Source: Spartinivicinus marinus | Lineage (GTDB): Bacteria; Pseudomonadota; Gammaproteobacteria; Pseudomonadales; Zooshikellaceae | Direction of reading: 5' to 3' | Length of the DNA stretch: 64,000 bases | Assembly (NCBI RefSeq): GCF_026309355.1 | Contig: NZ_JAPJZK010000001.1 | Span: 2,438,501-2,502,500, forward strand | Part shown: positions 15,663 through 26,083 of the stretch, piece after piece | Layout: every line of letters starts with the position of its first letter | Position numbering within the stretch: the first letter of the stretch is position 1 | Program-made: the position numbers and the translations under genes | The notes under the pieces: model-generated | Seen by the model: the letters and a program-made list of their open reading frames with translations, nothing else | The model's database searches: none | Told to the model about the DNA's origin: nothing

Positions 15663-17788
15663 TATGATGTCTCCCTAATTATGACAGGCTGAAGCTCTTT
15701 CGCTAATTGCAATTCTCCTTCTTGCTTATAATGTTGCTGAGCGATTTTTAACAACTCTCTTTTATCAACTTTTCCACGACTGGTTCTGGGTAGTGTCTCC
15801 ATGGCAACTATAAATGTAGGGATACAATAGTATGGCAAAGACTCTGCTACAGCCTGTTTGGCTGCTGCCACATCAACCGTACTTGGACTAACAAACGCCA
15901 CCAAATTACGACTATCAAATTTAAGTGCAACAGCCTGATTACAGCCAGACACTTTTTCCAATACTGCAGACACAGAATCAAGCTCTACTCGAAAACCTCT
16001 AATTTTTACTTGGTCATCGACCCTACCAAAATGCTCCAACTCACCATTTTTAGTCCAGCGACCTAAGTCTCTGGTACGAAACATCATTCTGCCATTACCA
16101 AGAAAAGGATCTGGAGCATATCGCTCTTTATTTAATTTTGAATTATCAAGATAGCCTGCTGTAACACAATCGCCTCCTGCCCACATCTCTCCTACTTCAC
16201 CAATAGCACAAGGCTTCATATCTTTATCAAGAATATAAACCGTGTTATTTGGTGTAGGCTTACCAATGGTTAGCTGCTCCGACTCACTATGATAATGCTG
16301 AACAGTATTAACAATCGTGGTTTCTGTAGGGCCGCAAGAATTATGGAATTTACAAAATGAAGCCCATTTATCAGCAAGCGGTTTAGGGCAAGGCTCACCA
16401 GCAACAGCAGCAATTTTAACATTACGACAATCCTCAGCATCAAGCGAACCAAGCACTGATGGTGTTGCTATTACTACATCAGCCTGCTGTACTGCCTGTT
16501 GAATATCTTTGCCCCTAATAATCAAAGTTGCTCCATGAGTTAAACAACCAAATATTTCCCAGGCAGCCATATCAAATGCAATATTTAAAATTTGCGCTAC
16601 TTTCATACCCGGCTGAATACCAAGCCCACCAGGTTCAGTTAGAATAATATTACATACATTACCATGTGTAACTTGTACACCATTGGGTTTACCTGTCGTA
16701 CCAGAAGTAAACAAGATAAAACAAGTGTCCTTATTGTTCACATACGATACAGGATTTTTATCTGCTTCTTCACTTAACGGTTGTTGCATTATTTCATCGA
16801 TAGCAATGCAGGTATGGCCTTCTGGCACAGGAATAATATTTTTAAATTTTTCTAATGTTAAAATTACTTTTGTATCAGCTGTATTAATAACATGCTTTAA
16901 CTGTGACTCTGGTGCCACCCCAACATGTTGCGGTACATAAGCGGCTCCCAGTTTTAACGTAGCTAAAATACCTACCAGCATAGGTATAGAACGCTGCAAA
17001 AAAAGTGCGACATTATCGCCTCTTTTAACCCCTAAGCTTTTGAGGTGTTCCGCGAGTCGATTCGCTTGGCGGTTTAGCGTTTGATAGGTAATCGATTCAT
17101 CTGATTGTTTAGCAGCTGTAGCATTTGGCTGTGAAACAGCGTACATTTCAAATGCGTGGTGAATAGCATTATGATGGACTAGCTCTACAGGCCCCTGGCC
17201 AAACTGCTCAAACAATATCTGATCAGCAGACGACAACTGACTTATTGATTTCTCAATAAAATGTTGTTTCAGCTTTGGGTTAATAAGCCCTTTTACCTGC
17301 TTAGCATGGTTATTGTTAGTGACAGATGAATTACTGTAGTCTAGTACTCTGGATAGTTTGGTAATAGTGTTTTCAATATTTTGCTCTTCATCATCAGTTT
17401 GTTTGACTATATTAATTACAACATCAAGAGTGTTTTGACTTCTCATCAACTCACTCTCCGCACCTTTTAATTTATCGTTTACATCACACAACCTTGCTTC
17501 CATTGCACCAATTTTATTTTCCAAATGAGCAATAATTTCAGATGAGTCCTCACAAATTTGATGAATAATTTTTTTATACAACTCATTTGACATCACACTA
17601 TTGTTTATTGAATTGCCAACAAGTTCGGTATCCTTTTCGTCATTTTTTATAGGATTATTTTTCAACCATACTGTAATTAGTGTGCGAGGATCACTATAAT
17701 TCAACTGTTCCTTTAATGAGTAACCGGTTACCACCTTTCCTTTTTCTTTAATTCTTAGACCTGCTTTCACAACTTGTTCAACATTCAT
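15662..17788 (-). CDS. Adenylation (AMP-binding) protein with KfrA_N-like N-terminus
   Basis: A 708-residue protein. Residues 1-50 resemble a KfrA_N-type winged-helix DNA-binding domain (GKVVTGYSLKEQLNYSDP, then a LITVW helix). Residues ~75-130 form a coiled coil (LENKIGAMEARLCDVNDKL). Residues ~205-700 are an NRPS-type adenylation domain: core A3 FILFTSGTTGKPNG near 358, A5 NSCGPTETT, A7/A8 RTRDLGRW and KIRGFRVELD, and A10 SRGKVDKREL with the catalytic Lys near 678. No carrier-protein domain follows, so the activated acid must be passed elsewhere, perhaps not through a thioester. The start has AGGTG upstream. It is translationally coupled to the membrane reductase. The substrate was not predicted. 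Confidence 0.78.
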   Translation of the reverse strand: MNVEQVVKAGLRIKEKGKVVTGYSLKEQLNYSDPRTLITVWLKNNPIKNDEKDTELVGNSINNSVMSNELYKKIIHQICEDSSEIIAHLENKIGAMEARLCDVNDKLKGAESELMRSQNTLDVVINIVKQTDDEEQNIENTITKLSRVLDYSNSSVTNNNHAKQVKGLINPKLKQHFIEKSISQLSSADQILFEQFGQGPVELVHHNAIHHAFEMYAVSQPNATAAKQSDESITYQTLNRQANRLAEHLKSLGVKRGDNVALFLQRSIPMLVGILATLKLGAAYVPQHVGVAPESQLKHVINTADTKVILTLEKFKNIIPVPEGHTCIAIDEIMQQPLSEEADKNPVSYVNNKDTCFILFTSGTTGKPNGVQVTHGNVCNIILTEPGGLGIQPGMKVAQILNIAFDMAAWEIFGCLTHGATLIIRGKDIQQAVQQADVVIATPSVLGSLDAEDCRNVKIAAVAGEPCPKPLADKWASFCKFHNSCGPTETTIVNTVQHYHSESEQLTIGKPTPNNTVYILDKDMKPCAIGEVGEMWAGGDCVTAGYLDNSKLNKERYAPDPFLGNGRMMFRTRDLGRWTKNGELEHFGRVDDQVKIRGFRVELDSVSAVLEKVSGCNQAVALKFDSRNLVAFVSPSTVDVAAAKQAVAESLPYYCIPTFIVAMETLPRTSRGKVDKRELLKIAQQHYKQEGELQLAKELQPVIIRETS

Positions 17789-18600
17789 AACAATACACCT
17801 GATTATTGAGAATAGACAGCATCACCACACAGAAAACACTGAGCAATATAATTTTTGCTTTTTTTACATGATCATTTTTTGTTATTTTTACGCAACAAAT
17901 ACAAATTTATTTTGAGCAAACACTATGTGTTTTATACAACTCTTTATCTATGCAAATAGGATAAATAACCAGGGTGCAACTCATGCTCACCCATCATTGC
18001 TTTTATTAAGTAACCCCAATTAACAACCGACATTTTTATTTTATTTATAGAACCACCGCAAAGACTATTCTTATAACAAAGTCTTTCCATAGCGAAAAAA
18101 TACAACTTCAATAAGTACGGCAATTAACCTTTTCAAAAAGTTAATTTGATTTTTATTAATCTAAAACCAAATATGCTTATTCACCTCCTTACCTATAAAA
18201 ATGAAACTACAAATATATTATTTCATTTTTATTACAAATCATGGCTTCAATTATTAAGAACTATGAGCATCATTTTTTAACTAACCTAACGTTCAGAAAG
18301 ATACCTTAAATAGAACATCTATCAAACAATCTTGTTTCACTAGATAGTTAAAAATGAGACCTTCATTCGAAAGAAAAAAGACTGTGTGACTTGCTCTATA
18401 AATTTGATAGAACTGTTTCTTTTATAAAGAAATTTAAACGCAATAACACTTGAATGAGAGCCAAACTTAGCTTGAGACGTAGTACTAAAATAGAGTACTT
18501 AAGAAAAAAGGAAGGAGACGGCTTTTCACTAACTGCAGAAACTTCAGGATGGCTAGTATGTCAAAAGTGACAACTAGAGTGATGATGTTCAGAAGAGCTT
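17789..18600. other. Long AT-rich intergenic region
   Basis: About 810 bases between the adenylation gene and gbcA terminator, containing no frame long enough to call. It should hold the promoter for the minus-strand adenylation-reductase set. A strong purine-rich ribosome-binding-like sequence (AAGGAAGGAGA near 18506) is followed by only a 17-codon frame from ATG 18549, which I do not call as a gene. Confidence 0.35.
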
Positions 18601-18636
18601 AAAAATAAGAACCCCAGCAAAAATATTGCCAGGGTT
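18601..18636 (-). terminator. gbcA terminator
   Basis: On the minus strand an 11-bp stem with two G-U pairs forms from bases 18636-18626 and 18620-18610, then CTTATTTTT. It lies 37 bases after the gbcA stop. Confidence 0.75.
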
Positions 18637-18672
18637 GTGCCAACTTACTGTTACGCGATTAATTTATATACT

Positions 18673-19941
18673 TTATTCTGAGTTCTGTGTACTCAAATGA
18701 TTTAGCATAGACTCGCTATACCAGTCGACAAAATTAATAACGCCAAATTCATACGTTTTTGAGTAAGGGCCTGGCTCATAAGCCATAGAGTTAATCCCTG
18801 ACTGGTTATCCTCCGCTAGTTTCCTATCTTGAGCGTTAGTAGCATCCCAAACCTTTCTTAGGTTTTCTACATCGTAGTCAACCCCTTCCACAGCATCTTT
18901 GTGAACCAGCCATTTGGTAGTTACTAGTGTTTCTTGTGGGCTAAGAGGCGTGACAATAAAGGCGATCAAATGATCACCCATGGCATGGTTCCATGAGTTA
19001 GGCAAATGCAAAATTCGCATTGAGCCCAAGTCAGGGCTTTTAATACGCCCCATTAGCTTTTTACATCCTTGCTTACCATTCATGGTCATGGAGACAGTTC
19101 CCTCCATTAATGGCATTCTCACAATTCGGTTTCTTAACCCATGAGACACATGTTGATGAGGAATTTTTTCTGCATCCCAATCCGCTTGTTTACGAGCAAC
19201 ATGAGCTTTGAATTCATTCGAGGCACGAGGGTCTGTAGTGTCATCCCATTCTAATAAGCTGTTTAACAGCTCTGGGTGAGAACCATTACAGTGATAGCAC
19301 TCACGATTATTCTCAAGAACTAGTTTCCAATTCGCTTTTTCAACAATATTGGATTCAACCGCTACTTTTGCGTTATCTAAGTCATAGGGCTCTAGGTAAT
19401 GAGCCAAGTCTTTTAAGAAAGGTTCAATCTCAGGTGGATTTTCTGCTAACGAAATAAAAACATAACCACCTGCGGTTTTGACATGAACAGGCTTCAATGA
19501 AAAGTTGCTCTTACAGAAGTCATCCCCCATTTCTGTGCCAGCAAAAATGAGTTGCCCATCTAATTCATAAGTCCACTGATGATAAGGACAAACTAGCTTC
19601 GCAACCTTACCTTTCGGCTGCAAACACACTTTAGAGCCCCGATGCCTACAAACATTATGAAATGCCTGTATTTCATTATGCTGATTTCTTACCACTATTA
19701 TTGGGTTGCTGCCTATATCAACCGTAATAAAATTGCCTTTCGCGGGTAGTTCGCAAGTTAAACCAACAAATAACCATTCTTTACAGTAAATTTCCTCCAT
19801 ATCAATTTGGAAAAGCAGAGGGTCATTGTAAAAGGGTTGGGGTAAGGAATAAGTTGGGTTACGATCTTGCAACATTTTGGCAACATCCTGGCGGCTAATA
19901 CCAGAGCTAGAAAGTTGCTTAATATCAATCAAGTTACCCAT
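18673..19941 (-). CDS. gbcA: Glycine betaine monooxygenase, Rieske oxygenase subunit GbcA
   Basis: A 422-residue ring-hydroxylating-type oxygenase. The Rieske centre ligands are Cys98/His100 (CRHRGSKVC) and Cys118/His121 (CPYHQW). The mononuclear iron site is in ENNRECYHCNGSHPEL with His217 and His222. It demethylates glycine betaine to dimethylglycine and formaldehyde with electrons from GbcB. Choline- and carnitine-type relatives share the fold, but the divergent gbcB and the neighbouring soxBDAG and dgcAB genes fix the role. The 405-base divergent region to gbcB should contain GbdR sites. Confidence 0.93.
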   Translation of the reverse strand: MGNLIDIKQLSSSGISRQDVAKMLQDRNPTYSLPQPFYNDPLLFQIDMEEIYCKEWLFVGLTCELPAKGNFITVDIGSNPIIVVRNQHNEIQAFHNVCRHRGSKVCLQPKGKVAKLVCPYHQWTYELDGQLIFAGTEMGDDFCKSNFSLKPVHVKTAGGYVFISLAENPPEIEPFLKDLAHYLEPYDLDNAKVAVESNIVEKANWKLVLENNRECYHCNGSHPELLNSLLEWDDTTDPRASNEFKAHVARKQADWDAEKIPHQHVSHGLRNRIVRMPLMEGTVSMTMNGKQGCKKLMGRIKSPDLGSMRILHLPNSWNHAMGDHLIAFIVTPLSPQETLVTTKWLVHKDAVEGVDYDVENLRKVWDATNAQDRKLAEDNQSGINSMAYEPGPYSKTYEFGVINFVDWYSESMLNHLSTQNSE

Positions 19942-20346
19942 AGTGATACCTCATCATTAATTGTTATATACACGGCAACATTTGTAGGCTAGATCGTCCG
20001 TAATGTTTGAATACCTCTAACTGATTATCAGTACTTTGCTTATCTGTGCTTTGCGCCATATTACGATTGCCTAAAGCAATAGAGGTACACTTTTTATATT
20101 GCAGGCATTCTGATTAATAACCCCTCTACCCACATAGTTAAAAGCGACTTAGCAGAAGCAGGTTTCCGACGTTATTAGGGCAAGGGCTAACTACCGGCTG
20201 CAAAAACTATTTGTAGGTCGTTTTTAGATAATCCCCTATCCATCCCCTGACCCAAAATCCAGTTAAATCATAAATAGCCACGCTTACCTGCCAAAGCACT
20301 CAGTGGCTAACCAAAAAATAATAGCCAAACGGAAGAGAGCAGTGAC
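19942..20346. other. gbcA-gbcB divergent control region
   Basis: A 405-base region between two divergent genes of one enzyme, expected to hold both promoters and GbdR-binding sites. I could not confidently mark an operator. An AGCAGGTTTCCGAC stretch near 20157 and GGTCGTTTTTAG near 20217 are the most structured parts but no repeat is obvious. Confidence 0.4.
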
Positions 20347-21435
20347 ATGACCCAGACCTTCGCCAATCCAGCAACATCAGATGTATGGCAGCCAGGTAGC
20401 ACATTAAATGTGCGTTGTGTGGCTGTGATTCCAGAAACTCATGATGTGATGTCATTTTGGTTTCAGGCTGATAAGCCAATGCTATTTCATTTCAAGCCTG
20501 GGCAGTTTGTGACATTAAATCTAACGATCAATGGTAAGCCTGTGCAACGCTGCTACACCATTGTGACTGCACCTTCTCGCCCTTATTGCTTTGCTATTGC
20601 AGTTAAGCGAGTACCCAATGGTTATGTCTCAAACTGGCTACACGATAATTTAAGTGTGGGAGATACTCTTGATATTCAGGGCCCAGCCGGTATTTTTACC
20701 AGCATTGATTACTCTGCCGAAAAAGTACTGCTACTGTCAGGTGGTGTAGGTATTACTCCCGTTATGTCGATGGCTCGTTGGTGGGCTGACACCATGGCAA
20801 ATGTCGACATGGTTTTTATCCATAGCGCCAGAACCCCAGACGATATTCTCTTTATTGAAGAACTCACCCGGCTGGATGCAGTTATGTCCAATTTTAAGCT
20901 GGTTGTTATTTGCGAAAAAATTGAGCCAGGCCAAAGCTGGTTTGGCTACCGCGGCTTCTTACATTCCAATATTCTTGATGCAACCACCCCAGACCTGCTA
21001 GAGCGTGAGGTTTTCTGTTGTGGCCCCGGCCCCTATATGGCTGCTGTCCAGCAAATGTTACAAGAAGTTGGTTTCGATATGAGTCGATACCACGAAGAAA
21101 GCTTTATCACTACACCAGAAGAAAACCCTGAAGACGCAGCTAACTATGTAGAAGTCACATACGACGAATCAGAACTTATCACTGTTGAATTTGCCGCTAC
21201 AGGTAAAACGGCAGAGATACTACCAGGCGAAACCATTCACCAAGCTGCAGGTAAAGTGGGCTTACACATGCCCAGGGCTTGCGGTATGGGGCTTTGTGGT
21301 ACCTGCAAAGTGTTGAAGAAGTCTGGTGAGGTTTCAATGAATCACAGTGGTGGTATTACCGATGAAGATATTGCTGAAGGCTACATTTTAAGCTGTTGCA
21401 GTGTACCTACCGGCGATGTTGTCGTCGATTTCTAA
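20347..21435 (+). CDS. gbcB: Glycine betaine monooxygenase reductase subunit GbcB
   Basis: A 362-residue flavin reductase. The FAD domain has QRCYTIVTAPSRP, the NAD domain has LLSGGVGITPVMSM and the CGPGPYM end motif. The C-terminal plant-type 2Fe-2S domain has CGMGLCGTC starting at residue 312 and a fourth Cys in LSCC. It transfers electrons from NAD(P)H to GbcA. It starts at ATG 20347 after a GGAAGAGAG site. It is transcribed away from gbcA and toward soxBDAG, 68 bases before soxB, so it may head a gbcB-soxBDAG transcript. Confidence 0.93.
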   Translation: MTQTFANPATSDVWQPGSTLNVRCVAVIPETHDVMSFWFQADKPMLFHFKPGQFVTLNLTINGKPVQRCYTIVTAPSRPYCFAIAVKRVPNGYVSNWLHDNLSVGDTLDIQGPAGIFTSIDYSAEKVLLLSGGVGITPVMSMARWWADTMANVDMVFIHSARTPDDILFIEELTRLDAVMSNFKLVVICEKIEPGQSWFGYRGFLHSNILDATTPDLLEREVFCCGPGPYMAAVQQMLQEVGFDMSRYHEESFITTPEENPEDAANYVEVTYDESELITVEFAATGKTAEILPGETIHQAAGKVGLHMPRACGMGLCGTCKVLKKSGEVSMNHSGGITDEDIAEGYILSCCSVPTGDVVVDF

Positions 21436-21503
21436 ACCATTTTATACACAACACCTGTTTTCTATTAAGACTGTGTGAATTAAGCGAGTAGGTAAGTAAA
21501 GAT

Positions 21504-22754
21504 ATGGAAAAGTACTCAGGTTTTGGCCTGCTCAAGCATGCCTTAAGCTACCACGAAAATTGGCAACGGGTATGGCGCAATCCCACCCCCAAGTCTGATT
21601 ATGATGTTGTTATTGTTGGCGGTGGTGGTCATGGTTTAGCAACCGCTTATTACCTTGCCAAAGAGTGTGGTATCACTAATGTAGCCGTTATTGAAAAAGG
21701 TTACTTAGGCGGCGGTAACACGGCTCGAAATACCACCATTGTTCGTTCTAATTATTTATGGGATGAAGCTGCACTACTTTATGAGCATGCCTTAAAACTC
21801 TGGGAAGGATTATCACAAGACCTGAACTATAACCTGATGTTCAGCCAACGAGGCGTTTTGAACCTTGGCCATACCTTGCAAGATATGCGCGATATTGAGC
21901 GTCGGGTTAACGCAAATCGTCTAAACGGTATTGACTCTGAAGTGTTGAATACCCAGCAAGTACAAGAGCTTGTTCCAATTCTTAACTGTTCCTCCAATGC
22001 TCGCTACCCAGTATTAGGTGCTTCTTGGCAACCACGAGGCGGTGTTGCCCGTCATGATGCGGTGGCATGGGGCTTTGCAAGAGCAGCCGACGCCTTAGGC
22101 GTTGATTTAATTCAGCAAACGGAAGTCACTGGCATCCGCCGACAAAATGGCGCTGTTTGTGGCGTCGAAACCAAGAAAGGCTTTATTGGTGCGAAAAAAG
22201 TTGGCTGCGTAGTAGCGGGTAACTCTGGTGTTTTGGCCTCAATGGTAGGCATGCGTTTACCGTTAGAATCCCACCCACTACAAGCTTTAGTATCTGAGCC
22301 ACTCAAGCCAATCCTTGATACTGTGGTTATGTCCAACCATGTGCACGGTTATGTCAGCCAGTCTGACAAAGGCGACTTGGTTATTGGTGCCGGTATCGAT
22401 AGCTACAACGGCTATGGTCAGCGCGGTTCTTTTGCCACTATCCAACATACGGTTGCCGCTATTGTTGAAATGTTCCCTATATTTAGCCGGGTTCGAATGA
22501 ACCGTCACTGGGGTGGCATTGTAGATACCTGCCCTGATGCCTGCCCCATTATCAGTAAAACCCATATTCCTGGTTTGTATTTCAACTGTGGCTGGGGAAC
22601 TGGTGGCTTTAAGGCAACACCAGGTTCTGGTCATGTATTTGCCCATACCATCGCGAACGATAATCCACACACATTAGCGGCACCATTCAATATCGACCGC
22701 TTCTACACTGGCCACTTAATTGATGAACACGGCGCTGCCGGCGTAGCTCACTAG
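21504..22754 (+). CDS. soxB: Sarcosine oxidase subunit beta
   Basis: A 416-residue FAD-dependent DAO-family subunit. The dinucleotide fold is [18 protein letters not shown] (residues 35-52). [11 protein letters not shown] carries the residues that hold covalent FMN/FAD in heterotetrameric sarcosine oxidases, and [14 protein letters not shown] is the C-terminal FAD signature. It oxidises sarcosine to glycine as part of the SoxBDAG complex. It leads the sox operon, with soxD 15 bases later. Length is that expected for the beta subunit. Confidence 0.95.
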   Translation: MEKYSGFGLLKHALSYHENWQRVWRNPTPKSDYDVVIVGGGGHGLATAYYLAKECGITNVAVIEKGYLGGGNTARNTTIVRSNYLWDEAALLYEHALKLWEGLSQDLNYNLMFSQRGVLNLGHTLQDMRDIERRVNANRLNGIDSEVLNTQQVQELVPILNCSSNARYPVLGASWQPRGGVARHDAVAWGFARAADALGVDLIQQTEVTGIRRQNGAVCGVETKKGFIGAKKVGCVVAGNSGVLASMVGMRLPLESHPLQALVSEPLKPILDTVVMSNHVHGYVSQSDKGDLVIGAGIDSYNGYGQRGSFATIQHTVAAIVEMFPIFSRVRMNRHWGGIVDTCPDACPIISKTHIPGLYFNCGWGTGGFKATPGSGHVFAHTIANDNPHTLAAPFNIDRFYTGHLIDEHGAAGVAH

Positions 22755-22769
22755 CGGAGGGAACTGAAG

Positions 22770-23063
22770 ATGTTGCAAATACACTGTCCTTATTGCCAGG
22801 AAACCCGTGAAGAAGACGAGTTTCACTATGCGGGAGAAGCGCATATTGTCAGGCCAGAAAACCCAGAAGCGCTTTCTGATGAAGAATGGGGAGATTATTT
22901 ATTCTTCCGTAAAAACCCACGGGGCCTGCATCATGAGCGCTGGTATCACACTGCAGGTTGTCGACGATTTTTTAATGTGACGCGAAATACCGTGACCTAT
23001 CAAATTCTAGAGAGCTACAAAATGGGGGATAAACCTCAGGTAACAGCAGAGGGAGAGCAGTAG
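22770..23063 (+). CDS. soxD: Sarcosine oxidase subunit delta
   Basis: A 97-residue zinc-binding small subunit. IHCPYCQETREEDEF supplies the N-terminal Cys pair, HYAGEAHIVRP a His ligand and the later GCRRFFNVTRNT segment another Cys. It stabilises the heterotetramer. A strong GGAGG site lies 8 bases before the ATG. The stop TAG overlaps the GTG of soxA (TAGTG), so translation is coupled. Confidence 0.94.
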   Translation: MLQIHCPYCQETREEDEFHYAGEAHIVRPENPEALSDEEWGDYLFFRKNPRGLHHERWYHTAGCRRFFNVTRNTVTYQILESYKMGDKPQVTAEGEQ

Positions 23064-26000
23064 TGAGCCAAGTCAATCGCTTAAATCAGAGCGGCCGAAT
23101 TAACCGCAACCATCCCATTCGCTTTACCTACAATGGCCAGCAATACCAAGGCTTTGAGGGGGATACCATTGCCTCTGCGTTATTAGCCAATGGGGTAGAT
23201 ATTGTTGGTCGCAGTTTTAAATACAGCCGACCAAGAGGTATTGTCGGCGTAGGCTCTGAAGAGCCAAATGCCATCTTGCAGGTCGGCAGCACTGAAGCTA
23301 CCAGTATTCCTAATTTAAGAGCCACTCAAACTGAGCTTTATGATGGCTTGGTTTGTGAAAGCGTCAGTGGTTGGCCATCAGCTGAAAATGACGTAATGGG
23401 ATTAGTGGGTAAGCTGGGGGGGAACATGATGCCTCCCGGTTTTTACTACAAAACTTTTATGTACCCTGAAAGCCAGTGGCTAACCTACGAAAAGTATATT
23501 CGTAAAGCGGCTGGGTTAGGCCGAGTCCCACAGGAAACAGATCCTGATCGCTACGATAAAATACACCATCACTGTGATGTATTAATTGTTGGGGGTGGCC
23601 CTGCAGGATTAGCCGCAGCTTTAGCTGCTGCACGAGCGGGAGCAAGAGTCATCTTGGCGGACGAGCAGTCTGAGTGGGGAGGCTATCTACTTAATAACAC
23701 AGAAACGCTTGATGGGCAGCCTGCCAGCCAGTGGGTAAGCAAAGTGATCGGTGAGTTAGGCTCGTTGGCTAATGTTACCTTGCTAAATCGCACCACTGCA
23801 CTTGGTTATTATGACCACAATCTGGTAGCACTTGTGGAGCGCTGTACTGATCACGTTGGCGAGAATCAGCCTGGTGTTCGACAACGGCTACACAATGTTC
23901 GCGCCAACCAAGTTATCCTGGCAGCAGGCGCACAAGAGCGCCCATTAGTATTCGGTAATAATGACCGGCCTGGCTGTATGCTAGCGTCAGCGGTAAATAC
24001 TTACATCAATCGTTATGGGGTAGTACCCGGCAGCAAGCTGGTGCTAATGACTACCAATGATTATGCCTACCAAACAGCCCTCGACTGGCAAGCTGCTGGT
24101 CGAGAAGTAGTTCTGGTTGTTGATACTCGTGCCAACCCTCAAGGTGAATTAGTCAAACAAGCTATCAGTAAAGGCATTCGTGTTCTTACTGGGCATGGTG
24201 TAATCAATGTTAAAGGCAGCAAGCGAGTTAAAGCGGTTGAAGTAGCACCATTAAGTGCTGATGGTCAGCAACTGGCAGGCAGTGCTGAGCAATATGAGTG
24301 TGACACTGTGGCTAGTTCTGGTGGCTGGAGCCCAATAGTGCACTTAAGCTGTCACACTGGCAGTCGCCCAGTTTGGCGTGATGATGTTGGTGGCTTTGTA
24401 CCAGGTGAGACCCATCAAGCTCAATGGTGTGTAGGTGGCATCCAGGGTACCTATTCACTGGAGAAAGCACTACAAGAAGGGGCTGATACTGGTCTGCAAG
24501 CAGCGGTTGAGTCCGGTTTCGGTAAAGGTGATCAGGCTATAGAGCTGCCTAAAACCAATGAGCCTAATATCGAGCAAGGTCAGCTACTATTCCACATTCC
24601 TCATCACCAGCCGCCTAGCCGAGCACCCAAGCAGTTCGTTGACTATCAAACGGATGTCACCGCAGCGGCTATTGAGCTAGCGGCGCGGGAAGGGTTTGAG
24701 TCTGTTGAGCACGTCAAACGTTATACTGCCATGGGCTTTGGTACTGACCAAGGTAAATTAGGCAACATCAATGGTATGGCTGTATTAGCTAAGGCATTAG
24801 GCAAAACCTTGGCTGAAACAGGCACGACTATATTCCGCCCTTCTTACACCCCCACTACTTTCGGTGCACTCACTGGCCGAGAAGTGGGTGAGCTGTTTGA
24901 TCCTAAGCGTTACACCGCCATGCATAGCTGGCATGAGGCAAGCGGCGCACTATTTGAGGATGTGGGTCAGTGGAAGCGTCCCTGGTATTACCCCAAACCA
25001 GGAGAAACCATGCATGAGGCTGTTGCCCGTGAGTGCCTGGCTACGCGAAATAGTGTGGGTGTTTTAGACGCATCAACACTGGGCAAAATTGATATTCAAG
25101 GGCCTGATGCCCGCGAATTCCTCAACCGCATTTACACCAATGCTTGGAGCAAGCTGGCTGTCGGTCGTTGTCGTTACGGCTTAATGCTGAAAGAAGACGG
25201 GATGGTGTTCGATGACGGGGTTAATTCCTGCTTGGGTGAAAACCACTTTTTATTAACGACTACTTCTGGTGGTGCTGCTGGCGTATTGGAATGGTTGGAA
25301 AACTGGCATCAGACTGAATGGCCTGAGCTGGAGGTTTATTTCAACTCCGTTACCGATCACTGGGCGACTATTTCCATGTCTGGCCCTAACAGCCGCAAAG
25401 TGCTGGAGAAAATTTGTAACGACGTTGATCTCTCCAATGAAGCTTTTCCTTTTATGAGCTGGAAAGAAGCAACGGTTGCTGGTGTTAAAGCTAGAGTGTT
25501 CCGGATCAGCTTTACTGGCGAATTGTCTTTCGAAATCAACGTGCAAGCTAACTATGGCCATTATGTGTGGGAGCAAGTGATGGCAGCTGGTGCTGAATTC
25601 GGCATTACCCCTTACGGCACAGAAACTATGCACGTATTGCGGGCTGAAAAAGGCTTTATTGTTGTTGGCCAGGATACTGATGGCTCCGTCACCCCTTATG
25701 ACTTAGGGATGGACTGGGCTGTTGGCAAAAATAAGCCTTTCAGTTTCTTAGGTAAACGCTCGATGGATCGTAGTGACTGTATTCGAGCTGATCGCAAACA
25801 GTTTGTGGGTCTCAAGCCAAAAGACCCCAATGCAGTTTTACCGGAAGGTGCCCAGCTGGTATTTAACCCCGACCAGCCTAAGCCAATGACGATGGTTGGC
25901 CATGTAACCAGTAGCTATCAAAGTGCTTGTCTGGGTTATTCCATGGCATTGGCAGTAGTCAAAGGTGGCCACCAGAAAATGGGCGAAACCATTTTTGCGC

Positions 26001-26083
26001 CATTGGCAGATGGTCGAGTCATTGAAGCTGAAATTTGTTCACCTATATTTTTAGACCCCAAAGGAGAGCGCCAAAATGTCTAG
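23063..26083 (+). CDS. soxA: Sarcosine oxidase subunit alpha
   Basis: A 1006-residue subunit of normal family length. The N-terminal ~100 residues form a ferredoxin-like fold without Fe-S cysteines (GDTIASALLANGVDIVGRS). A pyridine-nucleotide fold follows with LIVGGGPAGLAAALAAARAG near residue 175. The last ~400 residues are an aminomethyltransferase (GCV_T) domain with LDASTLGKIDIQGPDA and GTETMHVLRAEKGF, which passes the released one-carbon unit to tetrahydrofolate. The GTG start overlaps soxD by one base, and its end overlaps soxG by eight bases. Confidence 0.95.
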   Translation: MSQVNRLNQSGRINRNHPIRFTYNGQQYQGFEGDTIASALLANGVDIVGRSFKYSRPRGIVGVGSEEPNAILQVGSTEATSIPNLRATQTELYDGLVCESVSGWPSAENDVMGLVGKLGGNMMPPGFYYKTFMYPESQWLTYEKYIRKAAGLGRVPQETDPDRYDKIHHHCDVLIVGGGPAGLAAALAAARAGARVILADEQSEWGGYLLNNTETLDGQPASQWVSKVIGELGSLANVTLLNRTTALGYYDHNLVALVERCTDHVGENQPGVRQRLHNVRANQVILAAGAQERPLVFGNNDRPGCMLASAVNTYINRYGVVPGSKLVLMTTNDYAYQTALDWQAAGREVVLVVDTRANPQGELVKQAISKGIRVLTGHGVINVKGSKRVKAVEVAPLSADGQQLAGSAEQYECDTVASSGGWSPIVHLSCHTGSRPVWRDDVGGFVPGETHQAQWCVGGIQGTYSLEKALQEGADTGLQAAVESGFGKGDQAIELPKTNEPNIEQGQLLFHIPHHQPPSRAPKQFVDYQTDVTAAAIELAAREGFESVEHVKRYTAMGFGTDQGKLGNINGMAVLAKALGKTLAETGTTIFRPSYTPTTFGALTGREVGELFDPKRYTAMHSWHEASGALFEDVGQWKRPWYYPKPGETMHEAVARECLATRNSVGVLDASTLGKIDIQGPDAREFLNRIYTNAWSKLAVGRCRYGLMLKEDGMVFDDGVNSCLGENHFLLTTTSGGAAGVLEWLENWHQTEWPELEVYFNSVTDHWATISMSGPNSRKVLEKICNDVDLSNEAFPFMSWKEATVAGVKARVFRISFTGELSFEINVQANYGHYVWEQVMAAGAEFGITPYGTETMHVLRAEKGFIVVGQDTDGSVTPYDLGMDWAVGKNKPFSFLGKRSMDRSDCIRADRKQFVGLKPKDPNAVLPEGAQLVFNPDQPKPMTMVGHVTSSYQSACLGYSMALAVVKGGHQKMGETIFAPLADGRVIEAEICSPIFLDPKGERQNV

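Noticed and set aside
18506-18602. Strong ribosome-binding-like sequence and 17-codon frame
   Set aside because: The distance from the purine run to the ATG is too long and the peptide has no support.
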